Notes under the pieces: model-generated | Seen by the model: only the letters and a program-made list of their open reading frames with translations | Told to the model about the DNA's origin: nothing | The model's database searches: none | Shown: positions 26,155-37,560 of the stretch, piece after piece | Layout: every line of letters begins with the position of its first letter | How positions within the stretch are numbered: position 1 is the first letter of the stretch | Assembly (NCBI GenBank): GCA_018820315.1 | Contig: JAHJOQ010000029.1 | Location: 1 to 38,112 of the forward strand | Direction of reading: 5' to 3' | Origin: Candidatus Zixiibacteriota bacterium | Lineage (GTDB): Bacteria > Zixibacteria > MSB-5A5 > JAABVY01 > JAHJOQ01 | Length of the DNA stretch: 38,112 nt | Made by a program: the position numbers and the translations under genes

Positions 26155-26529
26155 CTACTTCTTAGGTTTCTTGGTTCCGTACTTCGAACGGCTCTTGTTG
26201 CGGTCATCTACGCCCGAGGCATCCATTGTGCCGCGAATGATATGGTACCGCACTCCAGGCAGATCTTTGACTCGGCCTCCGCGGATCATTACAATCGAAT
26301 GCTCCTGCAGATTATGACCTTCTCCCGGAATGTAAGCCGTTACTTCAATACCGTTTGTGAGCCTGACTCGCGCGACCTTTCGAAGAGCCGAATTTGGCTT
26401 CTTCGGAGTCGATGTGTATACTCGCGTGCAGACTCCTCTTTTCTGCGGACAGCTTTTCATCGCAGGAGTATTAGTCTTCTCGATAATCCGCTTTCGTCCG
26501 AATCTGATCAACTGGTTAACTGTCGGCAA
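26155..26529 (-). CDS. rpsL: 30S ribosomal protein S12
   Basis: S12 is at the decoding centre. The product has 124 residues, from [14 protein letters not shown]. The decoding loops [11 protein letters not shown] (Lys43, Lys44) and [10 protein letters not shown] (Lys88) have the streptomycin-sensitive residues. The start is a TTG at 26529 with GAGG 6 nt upstream; family alignment of MPTVNQL makes this start secure. A strong promoter precedes it. Confidence 0.98.
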   Translation of the reverse strand: MPTVNQLIRFGRKRIIEKTNTPAMKSCPQKRGVCTRVYTSTPKKPNSALRKVARVRLTNGIEVTAYIPGEGHNLQEHSIVMIRGGRVKDLPGVRYHIIRGTMDASGVDDRNKSRSKYGTKKPKK

Positions 26530-26572
26530 CTCTTACCTCGTTCAATGAGTTACTGTTCAAATACAGATATTC

Positions 26573-26600
26573 ATAATAAGTTCCAAGCCACTATTGTCAA
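26573..26600 (-). promoter_or_regulatory. Promoter of rpsL-rpsG-fusA, overlapping rpoC stop
   Basis: TTGACA (26600-26595, perfect -35) is separated by 16 nt from TATTAT (26578-26573, five of six). The TGA inside the -35 box is the rpoC stop codon. Transcription would start near 26566, giving a leader of about 37 nt before rpsL. This gives the str block its own transcription start independent of rpoBC. Confidence 0.78.
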
Positions 26601-29600
26601 GTGTTTTCTTCAATCAGCTCCATCTCTTGGGTGTCAGACACGGCAGCCGGTTTCTCCTGTGGGAGGATCTTGATAGCCCGGTATTTCTCCAACCCGGTAC
26701 CAGCCGGAATCAGATGACCGATAATGACATTCTCTTTGAGTCCCATGAGATCGTCAGTTTTGCCGTGGATCGCCGCTTCTGTCAGGACTTTTGTTGTCTC
26801 CTGGAAAGATGCTGCAGAAATGAAGCTATCCGTTGACAAGGACGCCTTGGTGATTCCCAGCAGCAGCGGCTGGAATGTCGCCGGATCGCCACCCTCTGCG
26901 ATGACTCTGTCGTTCTCATCTTTGAATCGATGCCTGTCGATTTGCTCGCCCTCAAGGAAGTTCGTATCACCGACCGTTTCGACCCTGACCTTCTGAAGCA
27001 TTTGTCTCACAACGACTTCGATGTGCTTGTCATTGATCTTTACACCTTGCAGCCGGTATACTTCCTGAACCTCGTTCACCAGATACTCCTGCACCGCATT
27101 GGAGCCGAGAATTCTCAAGATATCATGCGGATCAATAGCTCCTTCGCAAAGGCGCTCGCCGGCAGAGACATAATCGTCCTCATGAACACGCATGTGCTTG
27201 CCGTGCGGAACGAGATACTCTTTCTCCTCGCCACCCTCAGACTCTTCACCTGTGACAAGAATCTGCTGGTTACCACGAACGATCTTGCCAAACTTGACCA
27301 CTCCGTCGATCTCAGATATAACAGCAGGATCACGCGGCTTTCTTGCCTCAAATAGCTCAGCCACTCTCGGCAGACCACCTGTGATATCCCGTGTTTTTGA
27401 GATATCTCGCGGTATTTTCACCAGCTGTTCGCCTTTGAAGATCGAGTCTCCATTCTTCACCAGCAGCTGTGCGCCGGTCGGGATCGAATAAGTGCCGACC
27501 TTCTTGTCATCTTTGTTATAGATATCGATCGCCGGCATGAGAGCTTTCTCACGCTGCTCGATGATAACCCATTTTCTGAACCCGGATTTCTCGTCCAACT
27601 CCTCGCGCACAGAGAGATCTTCCACGATGTCCCTGAACGCTACTCGACCGGATCGTTCAGTCAGAATAGTGTTGCTGTACGGATCCCACTCAAAGACAGT
27701 GTCACCCTTCTTAACGGTATCTCCATCCTTGATTGTCAACACTGAAGCATAGGGAACATTGAAACGAGCGCGTACGCGACCTTTGGAATCTACAATCTGA
27801 AGTTCGGTTTCGCGGTTGACGACGATGCTCATTCCATCCTTGCGCGTGATAGTCTTCATCTTGGAAAGCTTCACTTCGCCGTCATACTTCGCTTCCACCT
27901 TAGATTGTTCAGTAATACGGGCGGCCGTACCACCGATATGGAATGTCCGTAGGGTAAGCTGTGTGCCCGGTTCACCGATGGACTGAGCTGCGATCACTCC
28001 GACAGCCTCACCAAGTTCTACCGGCTCACGAGTCGCCAAGTTTCGGCCATAGCATGCTCCGCACACACCACGCTTTGTCTCGCATGTGAGAACAGATCTA
28101 ATTCGGACGCCTTCTATACCTGCATCTTCGATTTGAACAGCGACATCCTCGTGTATTTCAAATCCGGCCTTCACGAGAATTTCGTCGGTGAGTGGATCAT
28201 AAATATCTTCGAGCGCCACACGACCGACGATACGGTCCGACAGAGACTCGATGACTTCTTCGCCCTCTTTCAGGGCAGTCATAGTAATCCCAAGAATCGT
28301 ATCGCAGTCTTTCTCGGTGATGATTACATCCTGAGCTACATCGACGAGTCGTCGGGTCAGGTAGCCGGCGTCAGCAGTCTTCAGAGCGGTATCAGCGAGA
28401 CCCTTGCGGGCTCCGTGAGTCGAGATGAAGTACTCGAGTACGTTTAGACCTTCACGGAAGTTCGAGACAATCGGCGACTCAATGATTTCACCGATCTGCC
28501 CTGTCATCCTCTTCTGTGGCTTGGCCATCAAACCACGCATGCCTGCAAGCTGTCTGATCTGCTCTTTGGACGATCGGGCACCTGAGTCAGCCATCATATA
28601 GACAGGATTGAACCCATCTTCTTCACGGGACAGCCCCTCGAACATCGCCTCAGCGACTTCAGATGTCGTCCTCGTCCATATGTCGACTATCTTGTTATAT
28701 CGTTCACCGTTCGTTATAACGCCCTTCTCATATGTCTTCTGTACCTGCTTGACTTCCTTCTCGGCTTCCTTCACGAGAGCTGTCTTCTCTGCGGGAACAA
28801 CGAGATCATCAATCCCCACGGTGATGCCCGCCAGCGTTGCATATTCAAATCCGAAGTGTTTGAGCCTATCCAGGAACTCGGAAGTCTTCGCAGGGCCCAG
28901 CGTAATGTAAGCCTGCAACACAAGCTCTTCCAGCCTCTTTCTGCTGGCCGTCTCGTTAAAGAAAGGCAGTTCGTCCGGGAATATCGTGTTGAATACGACC
29001 CGCCCCATCGAAGTCTCTATTCGCTGGTCACCTACTCGGACAACTATACTCGCGTTCAATCCAACCGCGCCGGCAGCGTGAGCAGCCAGAGCCTCATCTT
29101 TCGACGAGAATATACTCTTCTCGCCCTTGACACCCGGTCTCGGCTTGGTCAGATAGTGAATACCGAGTACGATATCCTGAGATGGAGTCGCAACCGGTCT
29201 TCCTGATGATGGTAAGAGGATGTTATTAGTCGAAAGCATCAGCAGCTTGGCTTCAAGCTGCGCTTCAAATGACAACGGCACATAGACTGCCATTTGGTCA
29301 CCGTCAAAGTCCGCGTTGAATGCGGCACAGACAAGTGGGTGCAGTCTGATAGCCTTACCTTCAATCAGCACCGGATAGAAAGCCTGGATTCCGAGCCTGT
29401 GAAGAGTTGGGGCACGGTTAAGAAGCACCGGATGATCGCCAATGATTTCTTCGAGGATATCCCAGACTTCCGGGCGTTCCTTCTCGACCAGCCTCTTAGC
29501 CGACTTGACCGTTTGCACGTAGCCCTTCTCTTCGAGCTTCATAATAATGAAAGGCTTAAAGAGCTCCAGCGCCATATTTTTCGGCAGGCCGCACTGATGC

Positions 29601-30679
29601 AACTTCAGTTCCGGACCTACCACGATTACAGATCGGCCTGAGTAGTCAACGCGCTTGCCGAGGAGATTCTGACGGAATCTACCCTGCTTGCCCTTGAGCA
29701 AATCGGACAATGATCGCAGCGGACGCTTCGAATCACCGCGGACTGAGTGCGTCCTTCGGCCATTGTCGAACAGCGCGTCGATAGACTCCTGCAGCATTCG
29801 CTTCTCATTGCGGAGAATCACTTCAGGAGCTCTGATTTCCATCAATTTCTTTAGTCTGTTATTACGGTTTATTACTCGCCGGTACAGATCATTAAGGTCC
29901 GAAGTCGCAAAACGACCACCCTCAAGCGGCACAAGTGGGCGCAAGTCCGGCGGAATTATCGGGATAAAATCGAATATCATCCATTGAGGCTTGTTGTTGG
30001 ACTGCCTAAATGCCTCTACCACGCGAAGACGCTTCAGCACATCTTTCTTGCGCTGAGCAGATGTCTCGACCTTGACCTGGGCACGCAGATGAATCGACAT
30101 TTCCTCGATATCAATCCTGGAAAGCAACTCTCGAACAGCATCGGCACCCATCCGCGCATCGAACTCCTTGCCGGCATCTACCAACTCCTGATAGTCCTCT
30201 TCAGTAATGATGTCTTTCTCTTTAAAGGACGTGTTTCCGGGGTCGATTACAATATAGGCTTCATAGTAGAGAACTCTCTCAAGCTCCCTGACCGAAAGAT
30301 CCAGAAGATAGCCGATCCTTGACGGAAGTGACTTGAAATACCAGATGTGAGAGACCGGTACTGCGAGTTTGATGTGCCCCATTCTCTCGCGACGGACTCT
30401 CGAATGAGTAACCTCCACGCCACATCGGTCACAGACTATTCCGCGAAACCGCACACGTTTGTACTTTCCGCAAGAGCATTCAAAATCCTTCACGGGACCA
30501 AAAATGCGTTCACAGAAAAGGCCTTCACGTTCAGGTTTGAATGTCCGATAGTTGATGGTTTCCGGTTTGGTCACTTCCCCATTGGACCATGATTCAATGG
30601 TTTCCGGAGAAGCGAGCTGAATCCGGATTGCGGAAAAATCTGACGGTCGTTTTACCTGGTGAGGAACAAAATCGACCAT
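26597..30679 (-). CDS. rpoC: RNA polymerase beta' subunit
   Basis: Beta' holds the active site and the clamp of RNA polymerase. The product has 1360 residues. The zinc ribbon is at Cys68, Cys70, Cys83 and Cys86 (CSCGK, CDRCG). The catalytic motif NADFDGD is at 455-461. The bridge-helix region ([20 protein letters not shown]) and a second zinc site ([16 protein letters not shown]) follow. The C-terminal part includes [11 protein letters not shown] and sandwich-barrel-like repeats. The ATG at 30679 has AAGGAG about 9 nt upstream, 57 nt after rpoB. Confidence 0.99.
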   Translation of the reverse strand: MVDFVPHQVKRPSDFSAIRIQLASPETIESWSNGEVTKPETINYRTFKPEREGLFCERIFGPVKDFECSCGKYKRVRFRGIVCDRCGVEVTHSRVRRERMGHIKLAVPVSHIWYFKSLPSRIGYLLDLSVRELERVLYYEAYIVIDPGNTSFKEKDIITEEDYQELVDAGKEFDARMGADAVRELLSRIDIEEMSIHLRAQVKVETSAQRKKDVLKRLRVVEAFRQSNNKPQWMIFDFIPIIPPDLRPLVPLEGGRFATSDLNDLYRRVINRNNRLKKLMEIRAPEVILRNEKRMLQESIDALFDNGRRTHSVRGDSKRPLRSLSDLLKGKQGRFRQNLLGKRVDYSGRSVIVVGPELKLHQCGLPKNMALELFKPFIIMKLEEKGYVQTVKSAKRLVEKERPEVWDILEEIIGDHPVLLNRAPTLHRLGIQAFYPVLIEGKAIRLHPLVCAAFNADFDGDQMAVYVPLSFEAQLEAKLLMLSTNNILLPSSGRPVATPSQDIVLGIHYLTKPRPGVKGEKSIFSSKDEALAAHAAGAVGLNASIVVRVGDQRIETSMGRVVFNTIFPDELPFFNETASRKRLEELVLQAYITLGPAKTSEFLDRLKHFGFEYATLAGITVGIDDLVVPAEKTALVKEAEKEVKQVQKTYEKGVITNGERYNKIVDIWTRTTSEVAEAMFEGLSREEDGFNPVYMMADSGARSSKEQIRQLAGMRGLMAKPQKRMTGQIGEIIESPIVSNFREGLNVLEYFISTHGARKGLADTALKTADAGYLTRRLVDVAQDVIITEKDCDTILGITMTALKEGEEVIESLSDRIVGRVALEDIYDPLTDEILVKAGFEIHEDVAVQIEDAGIEGVRIRSVLTCETKRGVCGACYGRNLATREPVELGEAVGVIAAQSIGEPGTQLTLRTFHIGGTAARITEQSKVEAKYDGEVKLSKMKTITRKDGMSIVVNRETELQIVDSKGRVRARFNVPYASVLTIKDGDTVKKGDTVFEWDPYSNTILTERSGRVAFRDIVEDLSVREELDEKSGFRKWVIIEQREKALMPAIDIYNKDDKKVGTYSIPTGAQLLVKNGDSIFKGEQLVKIPRDISKTRDITGGLPRVAELFEARKPRDPAVISEIDGVVKFGKIVRGNQQILVTGEESEGGEEKEYLVPHGKHMRVHEDDYVSAGERLCEGAIDPHDILRILGSNAVQEYLVNEVQEVYRLQGVKINDKHIEVVVRQMLQKVRVETVGDTNFLEGEQIDRHRFKDENDRVIAEGGDPATFQPLLLGITKASLSTDSFISAASFQETTKVLTEAAIHGKTDDLMGLKENVIIGHLIPAGTGLEKYRAIKILPQEKPAAVSDTQEMELIEENT

Positions 30680-30736
30680 TTAAGATCACTCCTTACGATT
30701 TGAGACCGATTAAACCCAACATGCGTCAGGCTAAAT

Positions 30737-33700
30737 TTACTTCTCTATCAAGTCTACATCCAGCCCAAGGGCCTGAAGTTCCTTAACTAACACGTTGAAC
30801 GACTCGGGAACGCCCGGCTCCGGTGGGTTTGCACCCTTGACTATTGCCTCGTAGACTTTCGACCGTCCCTGCACATCATCCGACTTCACAGTCAGCATCT
30901 CCTGCAGAGCGTAGGCAGCGCCATACGCCTCCATCGCCCAGACTTCCATCTCCCCGAATCGCTGGCCGCCAAACTGAGCTTTTCCGCCCAGAGGCTGCTG
31001 CGTTACCAGAGAATATGGACCAATCGAACGAGCGTGTATCTTGTCGTCGACCAGATGCGAAAGCTTCATTATATACATAGAACCAACCGTGACTTCATTG
31101 TCAAAAGGCTGACCTGTGCGACCATCATTCAGAACAGTCTTGCCTGATACCGGCAGCCCAGCCTCAGTCAGCTCAGTTTTGACTTCCTCAAGAGTTGCTC
31201 CATCGAAAACGGGTGTCGACACGAACTTGTTGCGAGTCTTGGCAGCCCACCCTAAATGAGTCTCGAGAATCTGTCCCACGTTCATACGAGATGGTACGCC
31301 CAGCGGATTGAGAATGACATCAACCGGAGTTCCGTCAGGCATATATGGCATATCCTCCAATGGCAGGATTTTCGCCACAACACCCTTGTTCCCGTGCCGC
31401 CCAGCCATCTTGTCACCGACAGCGAGTTTGCGTCGTATGGCAATCCGGGCCTTGACAAGCTGCTTCACACCCGGAGGAAGTTCTGCGCCGCGAACCACCT
31501 TGTCCACTTCATTTTCCATCTGATGTCGCTTGGTTGCGATAAGCTTATCCGCTTCCGCCAGAACCTCTTCAACCTTCTTGTTGACTCTGCTCTCCTGGCA
31601 CCATCCATCCTCGGCAACAGCAAACTCGAGATCTATACCTTCAAGCGAATCTTCACGGAACTTGTGGCCGGAACGAATCAAGACGGTCGCATCTTCAGAC
31701 TTCCTGATTGTATTTGCAGTGTATCCATCCAGAAGCTTTATGACCTTTTCGTTTCTGAGACGTGCAATCTCATTTGTCATAGCCGTGAAGTTTTTCTTGA
31801 GCTTTGCGATTTCGCTCTTCTCTATCTTCTTGGCTTCCTCAGTGCGCTCCTTGCGAGAGAATACCTGCGTATCGATCACGACTCCCTTCAGTCCCGGCGG
31901 GGCCTTCAAAGAAGCATCCCTGATATCGCCGGCCTTCTCGCCAAAGATAGCTCTCAGCAGTCGCTCCTCAGGTGAAAGCTCGGTCTCCCCTTTCGGAGTC
32001 ACTTTGCCGACCAGTATATCGCCTGCTTCGACCTCGGCTCCGATTCGGACAATGCCGCGTTCATCAAGGTGAGAAAGAGCATCCTCAGAGACGTTAGGAA
32101 TCTCACGCGTAACTTCCTCTGATCCACGCTTCGTATCACGGACCTGAAGTTCGAATTCTTCAATATGAATCGACGTGAAAATGTCTCTGTGTATCAACTC
32201 CTCAGACACGATTATTGCGTCCTCAAAGTTGTATCCTCGCCACGGCATAAAGGCAACTGTCGCGTTGTATCCAAGCGCAAGTTCGCCACCGTGAGTCGCC
32301 GGACCATCGGCAATTACGTCTCCGGCCTCGACCTCGTCGCCGAGATCTATTATCGGTTTATAGCCTATGCAAGTGTCCTGATTGGAGCGCTTGAACTTGA
32401 TGAGGCTGTATTCATCCTCCTCGACAAAACCGAGTCCGGCCTCACCCGAACCCTTGTTCGGCTTAATCCGGATATCAACAGAATCCACATAAGTTACCGT
32501 TCCGGCGTTCTTGGCAAGAATCGATGCCCCGGAATCTCTCGCTACAGCAGCTTCCATGCCCGTCCCGACCAACGGTGGTTCGGTACAAAGCAACGGCACA
32601 GCCTGGCGTTGCATGTTAGATCCCATGAGAGCACGGTTAGCGTCATCATGCTCCAGGAAAGGGATCAGCGCGGCAGCGACTGAGACGACCTGCTTGGGAG
32701 ACACATCCATATACTCAATCTTCTCGGGTGCAACTACCGGGTAATCGCTCTGGAAACGCGCTGTGATAAGCTGGTTGACAAATCCTCCCTTATCATCAAG
32801 GGGCTCGTTCGCCTGTGCGATGACATACTTATCTTCCTGATCGGCGGACAAAAAGATGATCTCATCGGTCACTCTGCTTTTGACACACTTGCGGTACGGG
32901 GTCTCAAGGAATCCGTACTTGTTGATTCTCGCGTAGGTAGCCAATGAGGCAATCAATCCGATGTTCGGTCCTTCAGGAGTCTCAATCGGACAGACACGAC
33001 CGTAATGCGTATGATGTACGTCTCGCACCTCGAAGCCAGCACGCTCCCTGGTAAGACCGCCCGGACCGAGTGCCGATAGACGCCTCTTGTGTGTAAGCTC
33101 GGACAGCGGGTTGATCTGATCCATGAACTGGGACAGCTGGGACGATCCGAAGAAAGTATCCACTACTGCTGAAACCGTTCTGGCGTTGACCAGATCATGA
33201 GGAGCAATATTCTCATTGTCTTTCAAACTCATGCGCTCTCTTATCGTTCTCGCAATTCGTGATAATCCGACGGAGAATAGGTTTGAGAGAAGCTCGCCTA
33301 CAGAGCGCGCACGACGATTACCCAAATGGTCGATATCATCCACGAAACCGTGGCCGTTTTTCAATCTAACAAGGTAATCGATAATGGCTATAAAGTCTTT
33401 GATATCGAGAGTGACCTTATCGAGAGGCAGATCGAGTCCGAGCCTCTGATTGATCATGTAACGACCGACCTCACCGAGATCATATCTCTTCTCTGAGAAG
33501 AACATCTTCTCGACCAGCCCCTGAGCCATCTCCACATTGGGCGGCTCACCGGGACGCATCTGTGAATAGAGTTTTATCAGCGCTTCCTCACCCGATCTGG
33601 TCGGGTCCTTCTTAAAAGTATTCGGAATTACCTTAATGTCTCTAGTCTCAGCCTCTTTCAGCAAAGTAATCGAAGGAATCTTGAGTTCTCTCAGACGCTG

Positions 33701-34507
33701 ACCGATCTCCTCAGTCAACTGATCCCCTGCTGTGAGGATCAACTCACCTGTCTCAGTGTCCACGATGTCCGAGGCAACGCAACGTCCGATAGCTTTCTCG
33801 AGCTTCTTCGGAGTCAGTGCTGTTTTCTCGAGTTCATAGAACTGACCAAGAATATCTTCGTTCGACGAAAACCCGAGAGCGCGCAAAAGAGTGGTCACCG
33901 GGATCTTTCGCCGCGAGTCGATATGTACGAACATTATGTCGTTTATGTCGATTGAAAACTCCACCCATGAGCCTCTGAAGGGGATAATCCGGGCAGAGAA
34001 GATTCTCTTCCCGTTAGGGTGGATGTCATCGTCGAAAAACACACCGGGCGACCGGTGGAGCTGCGAAACGATGACTCTCTCTGCCCCATTAATTATGAAA
34101 GTACCCTGATCGGTCAGCAGAGGCAGTTCGCCCAGGAAAACATCCTGTTCGATGATGTCCCTGACTTCCTTGGTTTTGTCCTCCGATTCACGCGCGATCA
34201 AGCGCAGAGTAGCCTTCAAAGGAGCAGAATGCGTCATATTGCGCTCCTGGCATTCTCTAACCGTATAGCGGGATGTGCCTACCGAGTACTTCACGAACTC
34301 CAGCGAAAAGTTCTCATGAATATCGGAAATCGGGAATATCTCCAGAAATATCTTCTGAAGTCCCTGAGGCGCCCTCTTCTCCGGAGGAATTTCAAGCTGC
34401 AGGAACTGCTCGAAAGACTTCAACTGGACATCCAGCAGATTCGGCATATCTGCCGGAGACCTCAATTTGGCATATGAATGCCTCTTTGCCTGGGTTACCT
34501 TAGCCAA
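30737..34507 (-). CDS. rpoB: RNA polymerase beta subunit
   Basis: Beta forms the other half of the catalytic cleft. The product has about 1256 residues. The rifampicin region reads [20 protein letters not shown] then [13 protein letters not shown], with the Asp, His and Ser positions that confer sensitivity intact. Ile replaces the Asn found in E. coli after [14 protein letters not shown] and the [17 protein letters not shown] motif are present. I favour TTG 34507 as start because GGAGG (34521-34517) is 9 nt upstream. The in-frame GTG at 34516 directly abuts GGAGG, too close for normal initiation. Confidence 0.98.
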   Translation of the reverse strand: MAKVTQAKRHSYAKLRSPADMPNLLDVQLKSFEQFLQLEIPPEKRAPQGLQKIFLEIFPISDIHENFSLEFVKYSVGTSRYTVRECQERNMTHSAPLKATLRLIARESEDKTKEVRDIIEQDVFLGELPLLTDQGTFIINGAERVIVSQLHRSPGVFFDDDIHPNGKRIFSARIIPFRGSWVEFSIDINDIMFVHIDSRRKIPVTTLLRALGFSSNEDILGQFYELEKTALTPKKLEKAIGRCVASDIVDTETGELILTAGDQLTEEIGQRLRELKIPSITLLKEAETRDIKVIPNTFKKDPTRSGEEALIKLYSQMRPGEPPNVEMAQGLVEKMFFSEKRYDLGEVGRYMINQRLGLDLPLDKVTLDIKDFIAIIDYLVRLKNGHGFVDDIDHLGNRRARSVGELLSNLFSVGLSRIARTIRERMSLKDNENIAPHDLVNARTVSAVVDTFFGSSQLSQFMDQINPLSELTHKRRLSALGPGGLTRERAGFEVRDVHHTHYGRVCPIETPEGPNIGLIASLATYARINKYGFLETPYRKCVKSRVTDEIIFLSADQEDKYVIAQANEPLDDKGGFVNQLITARFQSDYPVVAPEKIEYMDVSPKQVVSVAAALIPFLEHDDANRALMGSNMQRQAVPLLCTEPPLVGTGMEAAVARDSGASILAKNAGTVTYVDSVDIRIKPNKGSGEAGLGFVEEDEYSLIKFKRSNQDTCIGYKPIIDLGDEVEAGDVIADGPATHGGELALGYNATVAFMPWRGYNFEDAIIVSEELIHRDIFTSIHIEEFELQVRDTKRGSEEVTREIPNVSEDALSHLDERGIVRIGAEVEAGDILVGKVTPKGETELSPEERLLRAIFGEKAGDIRDASLKAPPGLKGVVIDTQVFSRKERTEEAKKIEKSEIAKLKKNFTAMTNEIARLRNEKVIKLLDGYTANTIRKSEDATVLIRSGHKFREDSLEGIDLEFAVAEDGWCQESRVNKKVEEVLAEADKLIATKRHQMENEVDKVVRGAELPPGVKQLVKARIAIRRKLAVGDKMAGRHGNKGVVAKILPLEDMPYMPDGTPVDVILNPLGVPSRMNVGQILETHLGWAAKTRNKFVSTPVFDGATLEEVKTELTEAGLPVSGKTVLNDGRTGQPFDNEVTVGSMYIMKLSHLVDDKIHARSIGPYSLVTQQPLGGKAQFGGQRFGEMEVWAMEAYGAAYALQEMLTVKSDDVQGRSKVYEAIVKGANPPEPGVPESFNVLVKELQALGLDVDLIEK

Positions 34508-34616
34508 GACGGTCACCCTCCATGCAAGAGTATTTCATCAATGGGATTGACTCCCTCTTTTCAAAGAGCTGACGAACCCGTTTAGTGTTCAATCACCCAC
34601 CACCATAATGTGAGTT

Positions 34617-34638
34617 CCGCCAGGATTGTTCCAGGCGG
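34617..34638 (-). promoter_or_regulatory. Hairpin in rplL-rpoB leader
   Basis: CCGCC-TGG-AACAAT-CCT-GGCGG on the minus strand folds as a stem of seven pairs with one T-T mismatch and a 6-nt loop. No T-run follows, so it is not a terminator. It may be an RNA processing or protein-binding element in the long rpoB leader. Function unknown. Confidence 0.45.
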
Positions 34639-34737
34639 CATTAATTAGCCCTACACTAGAAATGAACCGAAGAGGTCGAAGGCGAGATAATATGTCCAGC
34701 GACTCCCTCACACATGCCTCTAATGTTAGGGATTAAA

Positions 34738-34773
34738 GAGGTGCCCCGGGTTTCGTCTACCCGGAGAGCCCTC
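34738..34773 (-). terminator. Probable attenuator after rplL
   Basis: Starting at the last base of the rplL TAG stop, the minus strand folds into CTCCGGGT/ACCCGGGG (8 pairs, one G-U) with a 7-nt loop, plus an outer GAGG/CCTC clamp. It is followed by the weak U-tract TCTTTAAT. Position between rplL and rpoB is where partial terminators set the ribosomal protein to polymerase ratio in E. coli. Here it is inferred from structure only. Confidence 0.6.
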
Positions 34774-35150
34774 TACTTAATCTCTATCTGAGCGCCAACT
34801 TCTTCGAGCTTGGCCTTCGCAGCTTCCGCCTCATCACGAGTCACAGACTCTTTGATGTTGCTCGGATATCCGTCAACAACTTCCTTGGCTTCTTTCAAGC
34901 CGAGGCTGGTAAGCTCGCGCACGACCTTGATGACCTGTATCTTCTTGTCACCGACAGCCGTCAGGACAACGTCAAACTCGGTCTGTTCTTCAACAGCGGC
35001 CTCCGCCGGACCGCCCGCAGCAGCTACTGCAACAGGCATAGCAGCTGAAACACCGAATTTATCCTGGAGCTGCTTGGAAAGATCCGCAAGCTCCAAAACG
35101 GTCATTTTCTCAATCAAGTCAATAATTTGACCAACTGCATCTTCTGCCAC
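34773..35150 (-). CDS. rplL: 50S ribosomal protein L7/L12
   Basis: L12 forms the multi-copy stalk that recruits GTPase factors. The product has 125 residues. The N-terminal dimer domain ([20 protein letters not shown]), Ala/Gly-rich hinge (about 37-54) and factor-binding CTD ([36 protein letters not shown]) are clear. I chose GTG 35150 because AAGGAG (35163-35158) is 7 nt upstream. The ATG at 35156 lies only one base from that sequence. Confidence 0.97.
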   Translation of the reverse strand: MAEDAVGQIIDLIEKMTVLELADLSKQLQDKFGVSAAMPVAVAAAGGPAEAAVEEQTEFDVVLTAVGDKKIQVIKVVRELTSLGLKEAKEVVDGYPSNIKESVTRDEAEAAKAKLEEVGAQIEIK

Positions 35151-35184
35151 CGTCATTCTCCTTAAGAATCAGTTTCAATCACTG

Positions 35185-35220
35185 TTGCCAGGGAGTGCCT
35201 CCGGGCAAAAGCCCGCTCCC
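35185..35220 (-). promoter_or_regulatory. Structured rplJ-rplL intercistronic element
   Basis: On the minus strand GGGAG-CGGGC-TTTT-GCCCG-(6 nt)-CTCCC forms a nested hairpin (35220-35191). An alternative stem TTGCC/GGCAA (35208-35204 with 35189-35185) would use part of the same bases, so the two folds exclude each other. It lies about 30 nt before the rplL ribosome binding site and may tune the L10:L12 ratio. This is inference. Confidence 0.5.
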
Positions 35221-35258
35221 ATACATATCTATTTGCAACTTAGAAGCAGCTCTCTATT

Positions 35259-35792
35259 CTACTGTGCCTTCGCTTCGGCAATGGCATCTACGGTCAAGAC
35301 TAACTCACGCAGTATGCTGTCAAGCGTACCGACAAGGGCAGTCATCGGAGATAAAATCACACCGACTACCCTCGAAAGAAGTTCGTCTCTGCTCGGCAAC
35401 TGAGCAAGCTGCTCCAGCTCGGCCTGACCGAAGATTGTGCCGTCAACCAATCCGACTTTGAAGGCTGGTTTTTGGGTCGCTTTGTTGGCTTTTGCGAACT
35501 CGTACAAAAGCTTAACGCCGATCGTAGGATCACCCTGGCTAAATGCAACCGCCGTCGGACCTGTCCAGTGATCTGCAAGCTTGGCATACTGACCGCCAAC
35601 GGAGTCCGCAGCTATCTTAAAAAGCGTATTCTTTGCAATCAGATACTTGACACTGCTCTCTCTTAGGGACTTGCGCAATGCATTCATCTGCTCAACAGTC
35701 AACCCGGCATAGTCAGACAGAAGCACGGCATTTGATGCTTCCATTTGCTCCTTCAGCTTGGCGACCAATTCTATCTTTTCCGGCTTTGGCAT
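35259..35792 (-). CDS. rplJ: 50S ribosomal protein L10
   Basis: L10 is the stalk base to which L12 dimers bind. The product has 177 residues: MPKPEKIELVAKLKEQMEAS, SDYAGLTVEQMNALRKSLRE, YLIAKNTLFKIAA, then a C-terminal helix for L12 dimers. It starts at ATG 35792, 48 nt after rplA, with AAGGAG upstream. L10-L12 feedback on its own leader is known in enterobacteria and was not shown here. Confidence 0.97.
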   Translation of the reverse strand: MPKPEKIELVAKLKEQMEASNAVLLSDYAGLTVEQMNALRKSLRESSVKYLIAKNTLFKIAADSVGGQYAKLADHWTGPTAVAFSQGDPTIGVKLLYEFAKANKATQKPAFKVGLVDGTIFGQAELEQLAQLPSRDELLSRVVGVILSPMTALVGTLDSILRELVLTVDAIAEAKAQ

Positions 35793-35840
35793 CTTGCTGG
35801 CTCCTTAATTATTATCGCAACGCACTCGGCTTAGCTATGG

Positions 35841-36545
35841 CTACTGCCTGAGAGCCGTGAGCAGTTCTTGAGTATCAAGCTTAACACCTGCGCCCATCGT
35901 CGAAGTGATCGAGGCATTTCTAAGATACAGCCCTTTTGATGTTGCGGGCTTCAGCCTCATAATCATGTCGACAAATGACAGCGCGTTTTCTTTGAGTTTA
36001 GTATCGTCGAAGGACACCTTCCCGATGGGCACGGCTATATTCCCGGTGCGATCCACACGGAAGGCTATCTTGCCCTTCTTGATGTCGGCAACGGCTTTGC
36101 CAACATCCGGAGTTACAGTGCCGGATTTCGGATTCGGCATCATCCCCTTCGGGCCTAGCAGCTTACCGATCTTACCGACTTCAGCCATGACATCCGGTGA
36201 CGCGACAACAACATCAATCTCAAGCCATCCACCCTTGAGCTTCTCGATATAGTCCTCAAGACCGACATGATCAGCGCCGGCATCAGTGGCTTCCTTGACC
36301 TTCTCGCCCTTGGTCAATACCAGGACTTTGACCTCTTTGCCAGTGCCGTGTGGCAGTGTGACAGTCCCTCGAATCATCTGATCCGCTTTCTTGGGGTCGA
36401 CACCGAGTCTGACCACGAATTCCACCGTCTCATCGAACTTCGTGAAAGAGTTGCCCTTGACCAGCTTCACCGCTTCTTCTATAGCGTACGCAGTCCGGGA
36501 GTCAACTTTCTCTCTTATCGCTCTGTGTTGCTTACCGCTTCTCAT
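35841..36545 (-). CDS. rplA: 50S ribosomal protein L1
   Basis: L1 forms the mobile stalk at the E site. The product has 234 residues from [15 protein letters not shown], with [37 protein letters not shown] and [22 protein letters not shown] 36545 matches the usual L1 start. An in-frame TTG at 36554 would be too close to the GAAAGG upstream. It follows rplK by 21 nt. Confidence 0.97.
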   Translation of the reverse strand: MRSGKQHRAIREKVDSRTAYAIEEAVKLVKGNSFTKFDETVEFVVRLGVDPKKADQMIRGTVTLPHGTGKEVKVLVLTKGEKVKEATDAGADHVGLEDYIEKLKGGWLEIDVVVASPDVMAEVGKIGKLLGPKGMMPNPKSGTVTPDVGKAVADIKKGKIAFRVDRTGNIAVPIGKVSFDDTKLKENALSFVDMIMRLKPATSKGLYLRNASITSTMGAGVKLDTQELLTALRQ

Positions 36546-36566
36546 CTGACACAAACCTTTCAGATT

Positions 36567-36992
36567 CTATTCTGTAACCTCGATGCCCATACTCCTGGCA
36601 GTACCGGCGACCATTTTCATGGCGGTCTCGACGCTTGAAGCGTTCAAGTCCGGCATTTTCAGCTCGGCGATCTCTCTGACCTGTGCAAGAGTGACCTGGC
36701 CAACCTTGTCACGATTCGGTTCCCCGGAAGCTTTTGGCACTTTTGCCGCCTTTTTCAGAAGAACTGCGGCGGGAGGTGTTTTCGTTATGAATGAAAAACT
36801 CTTATCGAAGTAAACCGTTATTACAACTGGTATTATCATTCCGGCCTGCTGCTGGGTGCGTGCATTGAATGCCTTGCAGAACTCCATAATATTGACGCCG
36901 TGCTGTCCCAGCGCAGGTCCGATCGGTGGAGCAGGATTAGCGTTCCCCGCCGGAATCTGCAATTTTATGTAACCTGAAATCTTCTTTGCCAT
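36567..36992 (-). CDS. rplK: 50S ribosomal protein L11
   Basis: L11 lies in the GTPase-associated centre and binds thiostrepton-class drugs with 23S rRNA. The product has 141 residues. The N-domain [20 protein letters not shown] and the [17 protein letters not shown] loop are conserved, as is the CTD ([20 protein letters not shown]). The start is ATG 36992, 13 nt after nusG. Confidence 0.98.
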   Translation of the reverse strand: MAKKISGYIKLQIPAGNANPAPPIGPALGQHGVNIMEFCKAFNARTQQQAGMIIPVVITVYFDKSFSFITKTPPAAVLLKKAAKVPKASGEPNRDKVGQVTLAQVREIAELKMPDLNASSVETAMKMVAGTARSMGIEVTE

Positions 36993-37005
36993 AAACTAAA
37001 TACTC

Positions 37006-37542
37006 CTACGAAACAGATTCCACCTGCAGGAAATCTAGCTCCACAGGTGTTGGACGGCCGAAAATCGAAACCATAACCTTAACCTTCTTGCGCTCCATAT
37101 TGATCTCAGAAACAAAACCTGAAAAATCTGCAAACGGACCATCGATTACTTTAACCGAATCCCCGGTTCTGAACGGAAAATCGGTTACCTCTTCCACTCT
37201 GCCATGATCCATCTGACCCATCACGCGGTCTACTTCCTGCTGAGTGATAGGAACCGGTTTGCCGACCGTCCCTACAAAACTCGTTATGCCAGGTGTATTC
37301 CTCACAATATGTTCAGTCTGCTTATTCAAATCCATCTCTATAAGGATGTAACTCGGCAGGAATTTCTTCGTCGACGTAGATCTCTTACCCTGCCGCATCT
37401 CTGTAACTTCCTGAGTCGGAATCAGGATCTGCGTAATCTGCTCCTCCAGACCATATTGCGCAATCGCCGTATCGAGATGGCGCTTCGCTTTCTGTTCGTG
37501 ACCAGAATACGTGTGCACCACGTACCACTTCAAATCTGCCAT
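37006..37542 (-). CDS. nusG: Transcription elongation/antitermination factor NusG
   Basis: NusG binds RNA polymerase and couples transcription to Rho or ribosomes. The product has 178 residues. The NGN domain begins KWYVVHTYSGHEQKAKRHLD and contains KKFLPSYILIEMDLN and NTPGITSFVGTVGKP. The KOW domain lies at about 124-175 (GDSVKVIDGPFADFSGFVSE). Between secE (18 nt) and rplK, its universal location. Confidence 0.98.
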   Translation of the reverse strand: MADLKWYVVHTYSGHEQKAKRHLDTAIAQYGLEEQITQILIPTQEVTEMRQGKRSTSTKKFLPSYILIEMDLNKQTEHIVRNTPGITSFVGTVGKPVPITQQEVDRVMGQMDHGRVEEVTDFPFRTGDSVKVIDGPFADFSGFVSEINMERKKVKVMVSIFGRPTPVELDFLQVESVS

Positions 37543-37560
37543 ACGTAATCCCTATTGTCT

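Noticed and set aside
31256-31975. 239-codon open frame on the plus strand
   Set aside because: Antisense to the conserved rpoB coding region; no supporting signal.
34508-34516. GTG 34516 as rpoB start
   Set aside because: The GGAGG sequence directly touches this codon, leaving no spacing for initiation; TTG 34507 has 9-nt spacing. The upstream codon cannot be fully excluded.
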